Origin: an uncultured Opitutia bacterium
GTDB taxonomy: Bacteria; Verrucomicrobiota; Verrucomicrobiia; Opitutales; Opitutaceae
Direction of reading: 5' to 3'
DNA: 39,053 nucleotides
Assembly (NCBI GenBank): GCA_903896015.1
Contig: CAITWF010000074.1
Coordinates: forward strand, 1 to 39,053
Shown here piece by piece: positions 1 through 9,700 of this stretch; positions within the stretch are counted from its first letter, which is position 1, and every line of letters begins with the position of its first letter. The notes under the pieces were generated by a model. The model did no database searches and was not told the DNA's origin. It saw only the letters and a list, made by a program, of their open reading frames with translations. The translations under genes and the position numbers were made by a program.

Positions 1-217
1 CGAAGCGTTGCTTGAGGTGTTCAATGGTGCGCGCCGTCACACCCAGCGCGCCGGCGATATCCGCGACCGTCCAAGGATCGCCCCAGCGACCCGCATCGCA
101 TAACAACAAGGCCCGCGCGTGCACGAAACTCGGGGCCGTCGTTCGTCCGTTCTTGGTCAGCGCTTCCAGCTCGGCGCGTTCTTCCTGCGTCAGGGTGACT
201 TTGTATCGGGGTGGCAT
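1..217 (-). CDS. IS630-type transposase, N-terminal part (runs off the window)
   Basis: Reading the minus strand from an ATG at 217-215 gives 72 codons open to the window edge. The protein starts MPPRYKVTLTQEERAELE and continues through a helix-turn-helix segment ending near TARTIEHLKQRF. This is the usual N-terminus of IS630/Tc1-like transposases, in which the helix-turn-helix precedes a DDE catalytic domain; that domain would lie outside the window. The insertion-sequence end should lie between the start codon and about 290, because the ankyrin gene resumes there, but I could not define the terminal inverted repeat without the other end. The frame has no stop inside the window and is easily missed. 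I am fairly sure of the family. Whether the element is intact cannot be seen. Confidence 0.75.
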   Translation of the reverse strand, partial: MPPRYKVTLTQEERAELEALTKNGRTTAPSFVHARALLLCDAGRWGDPWTVADIAGALGVTARTIEHLKQRF

Positions 218-274
218 TCCGCTGGACTGCCACACCGGGCTTCGCCGGTCAAGATACGAAAGCTAGCATGTTAC

Positions 275-793
275 ATGATACTAGAACCACATCGGGGTCC
301 GGCGCACTGGGCCTATCTGCGGTTTTCTCGGTTCATGGCCTACCGAGCTGAATCCCGTCTTCGCCTCCTGATCGATACCGGGGCGCATGATTGGGCATGC
401 AGTGCCACCACAGGTGACAACGCTCTTCACCTTGCCGTTGAGATGAGGCACCCTTCCGACGTTACGCTTTTGCTCAACGCGGGCATTGATCCCAATGGCG
501 CAGACCACGCTCGACGCACCCCGCTACACGACGCGGCGCTCACAGGATGCCACCAAATCGGTCGCATCCTTTTGAAGCGAGGCGCCGACGTTAATGCCCG
601 CACGGAAAGGGGTCTGACCCCGCTCCATTTTGCGGCAATGGATGACAGCCCACCCGGCTTGAATTTCATCCAGTTTTTGGTCTACCAAGGTGCAGACGTA
701 AAGGCCACCGCCGAAGGGCAAACCGCGCGTGCCGTCGCCTATGGGAACTTATCGTTCGAGGCGGCAAAACTGCTCCGCCGGCTGGGCGGGTGA
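275..793 (+). pseudogene. Ankyrin-repeat protein, 5' end probably lost at an insertion-sequence junction
   Basis: The frame encodes about three ankyrin repeats, with the hallmarks TGDNALHLAVEM, ARRTPLHDAALTG and RGLTPLHFAAMD, each followed by LLL and G-D/A-N turns. Ankyrin repeats are protein-binding modules and give no enzymatic function. The segment AHWAYLRFSRFMAYRAESRL aligns by eye with residues around 70-90 of the ankyrin protein at 22052 (ANWAYEKFERAAKARDSATF), so about 65 residues expected at the N-terminus are missing. The frame upstream runs into the IS630-type transposase on the other strand. The ATG at 275 is only the first available start near the junction; 335 is another. I infer truncation by transposition. 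The shortened protein could still be made. Confidence 0.6.
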
Positions 794-922
794 GCCTGTC
801 ATCGCAGCTCCAGGCCGTCATGCCCAATGCCTTCGACCTACCATTTGAGCAGAAACGGTCCCTGACGGAGGGGGCGTTGGGCGGGGCACCCCGGATTTAC
901 GACCAGATTTCAGGCCGTCTGG

Positions 923-928
923 TATAAT
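923..928 (+). promoter_or_regulatory. Possible -10 box (TATAAT)
   Basis: A perfect TATAAT lies 57 bases upstream of the ATG at 986. I see no good -35 box at 16-18 bases spacing, so this is only a candidate promoter for the small gene at 986 and the gene at 1280. Confidence 0.25.
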
Positions 929-985
929 TGCCTTGAGACCGCCGGAGGCCGTGGCCGACGGCCAAAACACAAATCACCTCAACCA

Positions 986-1222
986 ATGATCGCCCAGACC
1001 ACCCACTACACATCCGCCCTCCATCGGGGCGTTCACACCACCGAGAAGAATATTGGAACTCGCCGCAACGGCCACCAATGGCACGCCCCGCTAGGCACCT
1101 TCGATGCGCCGGCCCGAGCGGCTTTGGCCGCAGGTCAGGTCGTTCGCAACCACGACCAGGGGTTCGATGCGTTCCCGGCGGGTGCGGGGATCATCAACGT
1201 GCGCTTTTCGCCCTCATCCTGA
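986..1222 (+). CDS. Hypothetical 78-residue protein
   Basis: This is a short frame with a balanced composition (starting MIAQTTHYTSALHRG, ending INVRFSPSS). It lies 57 bases upstream of a clearer gene on the same strand and downstream of a TATAAT. I do not recognise a family. No signal peptide or membrane segment is visible. A competing frame covers 1078-1278, so the call rests on position and composition only. Confidence 0.4.
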   Translation: MIAQTTHYTSALHRGVHTTEKNIGTRRNGHQWHAPLGTFDAPARAALAAGQVVRNHDQGFDAFPAGAGIINVRFSPSS

Positions 1223-1279
1223 CGCCGTCGGGACAATCAAAACGATCAACGACTCCTCTCCATTCTCATACCGCGTAAC

Positions 1280-2314
1280 ATGAAAATCAGCATTCGCATC
1301 GACCAGAAAGCGGCCTTGCTTCAGGGCCTCGAACTCGGACCCCGCGCCGTCATTGAAATCACGAAGGATCAGGCCGGTGCTCACTGGCCGGCCATCGTGG
1401 AATCCCTCATTAACCTGGCTGTCACTCCCGCGGAGAGCAGCCTGCCGCCGGTCGCCACCGACACGGTCGCTGCGTTCCTCGAAATGATGGACCAGCAGCA
1501 GGCGCACGCTGACGCTAAAACAGCCGAGGCAAAAATCGTGAGTGACAAAGCCCTCGCGCGTTTGCGCTCGGAGGTCGAAGCGCGTGAAGCGGCGCTCCGC
1601 GAGCCGTTGCGGGAGACCTACGAGTTCTCTGTCGTCAATCGCCACAGCTCGCAGCTCAGTCGCACCTCGGGCCCAAGGATCAAGAGCTTCATTCGTGAGA
1701 TCCCGGCGGTGTCCTGTTACTCACGCTGGGGATTCACGAGTGACGGCGTGCTCCAGGAAAACATGCCCGAGTGGGAGGCACTCCGCCGACGGGCAGACGA
1801 ACTCGAGGCCCAAAATCGGTCGGAGATCGAGGCCGCCAACGTCAGCGCGCTCCAGGAACAGGCGGCGGTCATCGATGCCTACTGGGCGCAGGTCGACTCC
1901 GCAGAAGCACAACGACAGGCCGAGAAGGAGCACGCCCAACAGCAGCTCCTGACGAAGCGCCTGCAGTCGGGTTGCTGGGAGAAGGACACGCATGCCTACA
2001 ATCGGAAACGCTACTCGTCACCGTGGTGCGCAAAAGTGACCTTCCCGGATGGTCCCAAGGCCGTTTACGAATTCGGCCAGAGTTCGGGCGACCGCGGTGA
2101 GGCGGGTGTGATGCGGGTGCCGTGCCGTGCCGGGGAGATCGTGGCCTGGGGACAAAAGGATTTCCGAAATTCAAACGGAACGACCCACCAGCTCGCGGTC
2201 ATGGAGCAGGACGGATCAATGACCAACGTGGATCGCGTCGAAGCCTACCGTCGCTTCAGCCGGCGCGAGCAGGAAATCGCGGCGGCAACCGTCGCCGCCG
2301 CGCCCGTAATCTGA
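1280..2314 (+). CDS. Hypothetical coiled-coil protein, 344 residues
   Basis: A complete frame starts at ATG 1280 (MKISIRIDQKAALLQG). Residues roughly 75-115 and 165-235 are rich in Ala, Glu, Gln and Arg with heptad-like spacing and probably form coiled coils. The C-terminal third, from about SGCWEKDTHAYNRKRYSSPW, looks like a compact beta-rich domain with many aromatic residues and glycines. No catalytic motif, signal peptide or membrane span is evident, so a cytoplasmic protein is likely. It converges on the KAP NTPase gene, whose stop lies about 65 bases away, with no obvious terminator between them. I do not recognise the family. The gene is probably cargo of a mobile region. Confidence 0.7.
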   Translation: MKISIRIDQKAALLQGLELGPRAVIEITKDQAGAHWPAIVESLINLAVTPAESSLPPVATDTVAAFLEMMDQQQAHADAKTAEAKIVSDKALARLRSEVEAREAALREPLRETYEFSVVNRHSSQLSRTSGPRIKSFIREIPAVSCYSRWGFTSDGVLQENMPEWEALRRRADELEAQNRSEIEAANVSALQEQAAVIDAYWAQVDSAEAQRQAEKEHAQQQLLTKRLQSGCWEKDTHAYNRKRYSSPWCAKVTFPDGPKAVYEFGQSSGDRGEAGVMRVPCRAGEIVAWGQKDFRNSNGTTHQLAVMEQDGSMTNVDRVEAYRRFSRREQEIAAATVAAAPVI

Positions 2315-2380
2315 GCCAAACGAATCGCCGAAATCCCCATGATCGTCGAACCCCTCAGTGGACCGCAGTCGCCAAGCGGC

Positions 2381-4090
2381 TCACTTCAGGCCGGCACCGA
2401 TGGCGACGCGCTGGGCGTCCGCAAGTGATCGTTTTGCCAACTGCCTCAGCGCGCCATCGAGTTTTTCAATGATGGGCTTGCCGGCGGCATCGTTCCCGAA
2501 TCGCTCTCGTAGCTTCTTCACATTTCTCAGTAACCCCGGATCCTTCTCGGTTAAGAGCCAATCCAGAAAGTCTTTTTCGGTGTAGCGGGCAAGGTAGACC
2601 AAATCGCTTGAGTTCCAACCCGACTTGTCTGCGAGGAGAGCCACTGCCTCGGGGATCGGTTTGATGATGACCTTTGCCTCGAGCTTTTTTTGAATCTCCT
2701 CAGTGACCTCTTTGCTCAGCCCATAGAAATCGCGGTCAATGTCGGTGACCACTGCGCAGGCTTCGACAACCTGATCAATCTTCGTCGTCAAGATGGCCTC
2801 CGCTTCCGGGGATTTGACCTGCAGGCGACGGAGGAACTCCACTAATTGACTGACCTCATTGAGGCTCATGGTCGCCGCGTGTTGCCTTAAGAAGGTCAAC
2901 TGCGTGTCCACAAACTGCTCCTGCGTAGTCTGGAAGTTATCCCAGAGTAGATTCCAATTGGCATGGTAGAGGGCGCCCTTTTCCAGCCGAATTTGCTCGT
3001 CCTCCTGCTTCTGAAGCAGATCACCATTTTTTTCCCAATCGACGAAACCACCGGTGAGATAGTCCACAATGAGGCGGTCTGTTGCGGCCGGACTGTAAGC
3101 GATTTTTTCTACCGGCGCATATTTCTTCTTTATAGCTTCCCCCTCCGCGCCGTCGCGCCGTCGCTTAACAAGGATTTCAACCCAGCGGTTGTGATCGACG
3201 ATGTCTGCGAGCTTCACCTCCTCCCCATATCGGTAGTGCAGGCACGACAACTTGACCACCTGCCGAACAAAGCCCGGCCACATCTTCGGGTATTTGCCCG
3301 AGATGGCTGCAGCAAAATAATCCAGGGCCAATCGGGTCTTACGCATGACCCGAATGTTGGCTAGGTCGAGCGCCTCAAATAGCTCGACCACGGAGCGATG
3401 ATCCTCGGCTTGAAATGCGTTTGCCGGGCCCGGGTGCCCAGCCGGCAGATCGTATTTTCCATCCTTGAAGATCAGTTCGTAGCATTCCCTGACGGTAGGC
3501 TGTAGGACGATTTCGCGGTCGATGACCTTTTCTCGATATTCGTTCAGGCTGGAAATAAATTCGTCTGCCTCCTCGGCCTTGTTCGCATTGAACAGCAAGA
3601 TCACTTTGCACCGGCGCTCGTCCCGTAAGTTAGTGATCAAACCAAGCACCGCGGAGGTGGTCACATCGTCCTCTTTACGCTCTAGGTCATCGAGGCAAAC
3701 AATGCAGTCTCGTAGCATGCGGGCTTCGATGGCGTCAGCCCAAAGTTCGGTATTTTTCAGTCCGACCATTGGCACACCCAAGTCGATATCCACATGTCGG
3801 GCGGCACGGCTCACAATGCGCTTGGCCCAGAATTCTATGCGCCCGGGCTGCGACCCGAGTGGCGTTTGGTTGGCAAAGATCGCCCGGCGAAGTTCTGAGA
3901 CGCCGGCGATTCCAAAGAGAGACACATAAGAATATGCGCGGTAGCCCGGGACAGTCTTTTGTTCTGCGATAAATTTCTTCCAAACGTAAGTCTTGCCGAC
4001 ACCCCATTCGCCCTTGAGTGCGATCACCCCAGGCTCCGGGTCCGCGAGGAAGCTGGCCAACGTTGCATTCACTAGGTCGGTCGAATTCAT
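2381..4090 (-). CDS. KAP-family P-loop NTPase, last gene of the DISARM operon
   Basis: The chosen start, ATG 4090 (MNSTDLVNATLASFLADP), gives 569 residues; a start at 4120 would add ten unlikely ones. Walker A is GEWGVGKT at about 27-34, Walker B is IVCLDDLERK at about 130-139, and a VILLFN strand follows at 163-168. This arrangement fits KAP/STAND-like P-loop NTPases, a group that includes the phage-exclusion protein PifA of plasmid F. I see no membrane segments; the C-terminal 300 residues are helical and unassigned. It starts about 62 bases after drmC on the same strand, so it probably shares the drm transcript, yet it is not a core DISARM gene. The sampled rows 3121-3180 and 3541-3600 are near 50 percent GC. 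An effector or sensor role is inference. Confidence 0.8.
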   Translation of the reverse strand: MNSTDLVNATLASFLADPEPGVIALKGEWGVGKTYVWKKFIAEQKTVPGYRAYSYVSLFGIAGVSELRRAIFANQTPLGSQPGRIEFWAKRIVSRAARHVDIDLGVPMVGLKNTELWADAIEARMLRDCIVCLDDLERKEDDVTTSAVLGLITNLRDERRCKVILLFNANKAEEADEFISSLNEYREKVIDREIVLQPTVRECYELIFKDGKYDLPAGHPGPANAFQAEDHRSVVELFEALDLANIRVMRKTRLALDYFAAAISGKYPKMWPGFVRQVVKLSCLHYRYGEEVKLADIVDHNRWVEILVKRRRDGAEGEAIKKKYAPVEKIAYSPAATDRLIVDYLTGGFVDWEKNGDLLQKQEDEQIRLEKGALYHANWNLLWDNFQTTQEQFVDTQLTFLRQHAATMSLNEVSQLVEFLRRLQVKSPEAEAILTTKIDQVVEACAVVTDIDRDFYGLSKEVTEEIQKKLEAKVIIKPIPEAVALLADKSGWNSSDLVYLARYTEKDFLDWLLTEKDPGLLRNVKKLRERFGNDAAGKPIIEKLDGALRQLAKRSLADAQRVAIGAGLK

Positions 4091-4152
4091 CCACCAGTAA
4101 CAAATACACTTCCGTCCCAACCGGCTAGTCCTTTGAGATGTGAGTCTTGGCG

Positions 4153-4947
4153 TCAGAGCGCCGGAAGCCTTCGCAACTGACCAGCTTTTCGTAGGCCTTC
4201 AAAATAGGAGCCGACCCGCTCAGCTAAGTAGGGAACCGAGCACAGCACACCAATCTCGATGTTTCTCTGCTGGGCGGCCTCCGTGAAATTTGCCGACCCG
4301 ATGAAAAGCAGCCGGCGGTCGATGATAACGACCTTGGCGTGGAGGCTGGCGCGGACCTTGGCCTCGGTTTCGAGTGCGCGAGAATCGAAGTAGATTTCGG
4401 GGGGTGGCGTCCACGGCCAGTGGCGTTCTCGGAAATCTTGAGAATAGCGGAGAATGATGGCGTCTGTCGAAGACGTGTCCCCGTGTCGGCGCGGAACGTC
4501 GACATGGAAGGTCACCTTAAGGTTGGGGTTGGCCGATTTCTTCGAGGCGAGGCCCTCAAACAAAGCGCGTCCGTTGTAGAAGGCGTAGCCTGCAATTAGC
4601 ACTTCGGCCTCGGCTTGTTGAAAGAGGCTTTGCACCACCGCGTGGGTGTCCGCAGTTGGCACGCCTGCGACATCCGGTCCCGACATCACGAGTTCAGGCA
4701 TCAGTGCCCGGTCTCTCTGACGCCCTGCGAGCACGGCTGTGATCAACCGAGCAGTCTGTTTTGGCGAAAATCCGTCCGACTCCAGTTGTTGCAGCCACTC
4801 AGCAGCGCGCGCTCCCTCGTCCCCGACGATGGACGTGAAAGCCGCCTCCGGCGACGAGCTTGCCAACCAGCCCGCCTCAACGGCTGTCGCGAGCGCGGCA
4901 AGCGCGGCGTCAGGCAATGACACGAGCACTGCATCCGAAGCGCTCAC
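4153..4947 (-). CDS. drmC: DrmC, PLD-type nuclease of DISARM
   Basis: The 264-residue protein ends in one phospholipase-D-type motif: H203, K205, D210 and then G217-S218-x-N220 (SLHAKVVIIDRRLLFIGSAN). An earlier strand, VLIAGYAFYNG at about 116-126, matches the first half of a PLD fold. Single-motif PLD nucleases work as dimers. DrmC is a core DISARM gene, though it was reported not to be essential in every tested system. The start is GTG at 4947, overlapping the drmB stop codon (GTGA), which implies translational coupling. Length, motif and position directly after the DUF1998 gene all agree with drmC. Confidence 0.9.
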   Translation of the reverse strand: MSASDAVLVSLPDAALAALATAVEAGWLASSSPEAAFTSIVGDEGARAAEWLQQLESDGFSPKQTARLITAVLAGRQRDRALMPELVMSGPDVAGVPTADTHAVVQSLFQQAEAEVLIAGYAFYNGRALFEGLASKKSANPNLKVTFHVDVPRRHGDTSSTDAIILRYSQDFRERHWPWTPPPEIYFDSRALETEAKVRASLHAKVVIIDRRLLFIGSANFTEAAQQRNIEIGVLCSVPYLAERVGSYFEGLRKAGQLRRLPAL

Positions 4948-6770
4948 GGCGGCGGGAAGAATTCAGCGCCGCAGTTTTCGACAGTCGTCACCACGAGCGC
5001 GCGATCTAGGAACTCATTGCGCTGCTCACAGGACGTCTCCGGCACCAAGACACAACCGTGGCAGGCCGCTCCGAGAAGTGGAGCGTGGTCGTGCTGTCCA
5101 GGTTGATGATGAGCGCAGATCGGATCGTTTGAACAAAGCGCAGCCAACTCCAGCGCCTTGCGGACAAACTCGCGGATTCTGCGCGCCGCTTCGACGAGTC
5201 CGCCCAACGTTCCTTCGGCATCGGACGATCCCGTGAAGATCAGAACCCCATATTTGGCCGGCTGTCCTGGCACACCCGGGAGAGCGTAGATCCTTTCGCG
5301 CAATGACGACGCGGGGTAGCCGCAGTCCAAGGAAATGGCGGTCATCAGCAGATGTGAAAACGTGTGCAACAGGTAGTAGGCTCCGCCCGGGAACGTTCGG
5401 CTGCTGTTCGGGTGACCCTCCAGCCAGGAGGCAAACCCGGCGTTCATGACCGCGAGGCGTTCCTGCACCTTGTCGCGCTTGAGCCAGTTTGAAATTGCAG
5501 CGGCATCGAACGAAATGAACACGCCTTCGCCCCGATTCTCCACGGCAGGGAGCCAGTCCGCGTCCCGTGCGATGGGAGCAACCTTGAGTTCAAGAGCGAG
5601 TTCATCGGGAAGCTCACCCGCGATGTCCGCGCCTTGGGATTCAAATCGCGTAAATCCAACCTGTGCGACCACCTCGCGGAGACGGTGAACCAGCACTACG
5701 CGTTGAATCGGCGCCATCCACGGCGCATCCCACGCTGACTTCGGCAATGTGCGTGCAAAGAAATCGTCGCTGGGATGATCACTGCCGAGTTCTTCCGCGG
5801 CATCGGTGAACGCCTCAATCTCCACTTCTTTTACCGGGCGTTCCGCGAATTGCGCCACCCCCTGCGCGACCCGGGCGACACTCGCCATGATTTCTGTGTC
5901 GGCGATTCCCGCCAGGCGCGTGGCGATTTTGGGAATTTGTCGGAGCACGGGCAGACTCGTGGGAGTCGAAGCGAGGATGCTGAGTCCATCGTCCCACAAG
6001 GCTTTCACGATTTCATCGACCGGTGATTTTCGGTCGGGAATCGATATCACCGAGAGCGTCTGAGAAAAATAGGCGTTGCTCGCGCTGCGAATGAGCAGGC
6101 GACTTAGTTGATCACATTTCTCATGGCTGTAGGAGCCGAGCCAAGGGCGAGCACCATTGCACAGTCCGAGGGCCTTGCTTCCTCGAATCGCCGCTGCCGC
6201 TAGCGAACGTTTTTCTCCGCACGAGCACGTCGCCCAAACGTCGACCAGCGCTCCCGTCGTGCTGCGCTCCTCCAAATGCAGGCTGCCGCCACAGCCACCC
6301 TTGTAGCCGTGGATAAACCCCGGCCAGTCGATGTCGTCGACATGCCCGTGCTCGCACGCACGAACGAAGCGCACGGGCACGATGTCGTAGGACTTGTCGC
6401 CGTCTTTGAATTTAGCCCCGGCCAATTGGGATTGAGGGACCAGTCGCCTCCGGTTTCCCGAACCATTCGAGAGACTCTCTGGATTTTGCACGAGAAACCA
6501 ACAGGGGAATCGCCAGACCACGATGCCTGGCTTGCCGGCAGTCGGGTCGTCCGTGGATGCCGGCGGCGCCTTCAACACCAAGGTCGGCTTTTCCAAGCGG
6601 GCACGAAGCTTCGCCACCAACCGCGGCTCGTCGATGAGAGGTTGAGCCCCGGATGCATAACGCCAGTTATCTAATCCGCCGACGATCACGGAGCCATCGG
6701 GCAGATCCATCATGGCGCCCGGACCAAACGTGGTCAGCAGCTGACTCGAACGAACTTCGCTTTTACTCAT
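4944..6770 (-). CDS. drmB: DrmB, DUF1998 protein of DISARM
   Basis: This 608-residue protein starts MSKSEVRSSQLLTTFGPGAM, a typical DrmB beginning. A conserved RACEHGHVDDIDW segment lies at about 135-147 with a CSCGEK pair further on. The DUF1998 signature YYLLHTFSHLLMTAISLDCG lies near 465, and a C-terminal cysteine/histidine cluster (CSNDPICAHHQ, then CHGC) suggests zinc binding. DrmB forms a complex with DrmA that, from published work on DISARM, loads on DNA with a 5' single-stranded end. The ATG at 6770 follows the drmA stop by about five bases, and the stop overlaps the drmC start. Family assignment is firm. Confidence 0.93.
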   Translation of the reverse strand: MSKSEVRSSQLLTTFGPGAMMDLPDGSVIVGGLDNWRYASGAQPLIDEPRLVAKLRARLEKPTLVLKAPPASTDDPTAGKPGIVVWRFPCWFLVQNPESLSNGSGNRRRLVPQSQLAGAKFKDGDKSYDIVPVRFVRACEHGHVDDIDWPGFIHGYKGGCGGSLHLEERSTTGALVDVWATCSCGEKRSLAAAAIRGSKALGLCNGARPWLGSYSHEKCDQLSRLLIRSASNAYFSQTLSVISIPDRKSPVDEIVKALWDDGLSILASTPTSLPVLRQIPKIATRLAGIADTEIMASVARVAQGVAQFAERPVKEVEIEAFTDAAEELGSDHPSDDFFARTLPKSAWDAPWMAPIQRVVLVHRLREVVAQVGFTRFESQGADIAGELPDELALELKVAPIARDADWLPAVENRGEGVFISFDAAAISNWLKRDKVQERLAVMNAGFASWLEGHPNSSRTFPGGAYYLLHTFSHLLMTAISLDCGYPASSLRERIYALPGVPGQPAKYGVLIFTGSSDAEGTLGGLVEAARRIREFVRKALELAALCSNDPICAHHQPGQHDHAPLLGAACHGCVLVPETSCEQRNEFLDRALVVTTVENCGAEFFPPP

Positions 6771-6775
6771 CGTGG

Positions 6776-9700
6776 TCAGCCATTGAGGGTTTGCGGGAAC
6801 AGGTCGACACTCGCCTCAACGTCACGCATCGAGCGATTGGCTCGGAATTTTCTGTAGTCGTCAGCCAGTGTAGCAAGCGCTTCATCAAGGAAACCATGGA
6901 GCAGTGCCGGATGATTTGGCAGCTCCGTGCCATACTGCAGTTGAGCACCCTTGTTCTTTTCCACGTCGGCGAGCTTATACCAGGTGTCGAGAAGATCGAT
7001 GCACCGGTCCCGCACCTTTGCCCGCAACGCGGCTTGGTCGTGGGAATTCATCTGACGGTGCGCCATCGCTCGGTCGGCGAAAGCATCGGCAACTACTGTT
7101 AATGCAGCCCGGTTGGTGAGCACGGATGCGGCGCCTTCGGAGGCGCCGAAGCCAATTGTTTGATGGCGCGCGAGCGCGACAACCGCTGCAGCAAGTGCCC
7201 GGTCGAGCGCCCTCGGGGAGAACGGCGTAACACTCGTCGCCTCGACCGTGCGGTAAAACGACTCGTGATAGCTGCCGAAGCGTTCGTAGTGCGAGCGATC
7301 ACGCGGCTTGTGCACATTGAGAAGCGCCACCACGAGACCGGGGCGGGAAGGATCGCGGCCGACACGGCTGGTCGCTTGAATGTATTCCGCCGACATCTTT
7401 GGTTGCCCCAGCACGACCATCAAACCCAGCCGGGTGATATCGAGGCCGACCGAAATCATGTTCGTCGCCAGAGCGATATCTACGCGGTCATCTTCGGCGA
7501 ACGTCTGCGTCAGGCGTCGCTTGGCCTCCGACACTTGATTGGTCGACACGCGCGATGTCAGTTCGAGCGGCTCTCCGATTTCACGTTTGGAAAACAGGGC
7601 ATCAACCGGATCGCGTCGGCGCCGGCCGGCGTAGCGACGGAGCTGGCTCGTAACTTCGTCCTCTACAATGCGCCTGGAGCCGCCGAGCTCACGGAGGCTG
7701 TTGAAGTAGCCCAACAGCGTCAGGTAAGGGTCGACCGGGTTGCTCGGAGATTTGCCGCCGGCTTGTTTGAAGAGGGTCTGTCCTGCTGACAGCAGTGCCA
7801 GCGAAGTTCTCAAAAGAACCACCTTCAGGCTTCGCCCTTGGGCACCAACGCCGAGGTAAAGACGCGCTGGGGTTTTGTCGGAAGTATGGGTCTGCGAAAA
7901 AAAGGAATCGCGGCGATCCGGTCCCGGAGGCGGAAACACCATCGAATGCGGTCGGCCAAACAAAGCACGGATTTGTGCTTCGGCCTGCTTCACGGTTGCG
8001 GTGCTGGCGATGATCTTGGGCCGAAGCTTCCGACCGTTGCCGAGATCGCGCTCCGCCAATTGCCCGATGGCGGTTTCATAAACACCTGCGATGGTGCCCA
8101 GCGGGCCGGAGATCAGATGCAACTCGTCCTGGATGATCAGCTCCGGCGGCAGTAGCGGCCCGCCCAGGGGCAATCCACGGCCTGGCTCGGCCGCACTATA
8201 AAAACCATCCTTGTCGCTTCGCTCTACGTTGCCGAAAAGCTTTCCCGACGGCCCGATCCAGGGCAGCGCAGCAAACTTGTCGACGGTCGCGATCAGAAAG
8301 CCCGGCAGCCGCCGATAGATCGGTTCGTCCACCGCCACGATAGGCAACGGCGAATCTCCGGTGAATTCGCATTTCGCGTTTACGCAGATGATGCGAAGGT
8401 CCAGCGGTGCCTCATCCGATGGCAGCAACCGGAAGGACTGCGTGGCAAACTTCGTCCCACACCACGGACAATTTTCGAGAGGAATTGGCGACGCGCTCCT
8501 TCTTGAATCACTCTTGAACGCGCGGACTCGACGATACGCAGTGGTGTCTGCGCTTGGCCCTTTGTCTCCCCGGCCGCCCATGCGATTAGGGGTTGCGGCC
8601 GATCCTACCCAAAGGCCGATCTCGAAAGGCCAGTCACCGAGTTTGGTATCGCCGCTCTTCAGTCGTTCTCGGCGTTCAAGCTCGAGCGCACACACAAGAG
8701 CCGATGCACGGCCCAATTGATCCAGCGTCAAAAGCCTCAGCGTGTAACGCATCAACACATTTACCCCTGCACCTCGTCGGCCGGGATTACGCAGGCGTCG
8801 AAGCACGAGAGAAAATGCCGCAAGACCGAGATAGGCTTCTGTTTTTCCGCCACCCGTGGGAAAGAACAGAAGATCGACTAGCTCCCGTTCAGCGTGGGCG
8901 GGATCGTGGAGACCGCGCAAATTGAGTAAGATGAAGCCGAGTTGGAACGCACGCCAAGTCGGCACGTCGACCTTATCCGGCGTGGTGTTGGCTTTCTGCG
9001 CCTCGCGTTGCCGGGCTTGCCGCGCCATCGTGCGATTGGCTGTGCAGAATGCTTCTCGAACATCGTCATGAACGAGCAGCTCGATACCTGCCGCGATGCG
9101 ATCCGCCGCCAGTCGGGCACGGCGGACGAGCTCATCCGCCGATTTCCTCCGGCTTTTCTCGAGCACCTCCGAAGCGAGGTGCGTGGCCTGCACGTCAATC
9201 CACGCGCGGTAGTGATCTACCAACTTGCCCATCTTAGCGCGCGCATCGGCTACATCGGCGACGTTTGCGAGCGACTCCATCGACAAGTCGACTCCGGTGA
9301 GCGCCGTCGTGTTGAGATGGCCGACAAATTCGACTTCGGCAGATGGAATCCAACACGTCTGCACGGTCGTGCATGGTTTGCCCTCCTGGATGCCGACCGT
9401 TTCGCCGGCGCAACCAATGCCAGAAACGAAATCGGACACCGTGCGGTATTGTAGATCTGCCACCTGCTCATCCCAATCCTGCGCTCGGCTGCCATCCTCG
9501 CCGCTGCGCAAATCGGGACGCGGCACGAACGGAACGGAACTCTTCAACTGCAGCCGCGCCTGGAACGCGTTGCCTTGATAAGCCCGCTCGGCGGCCTGCC
9601 GGCCATTCACCAAGAATACACACACCGCACGCGTTCCCGCCGGAATTCGGCTGTGGCTGTCGGCTGAAATCGGTCGCGCAGAAACGACCACGCGGAGCCC

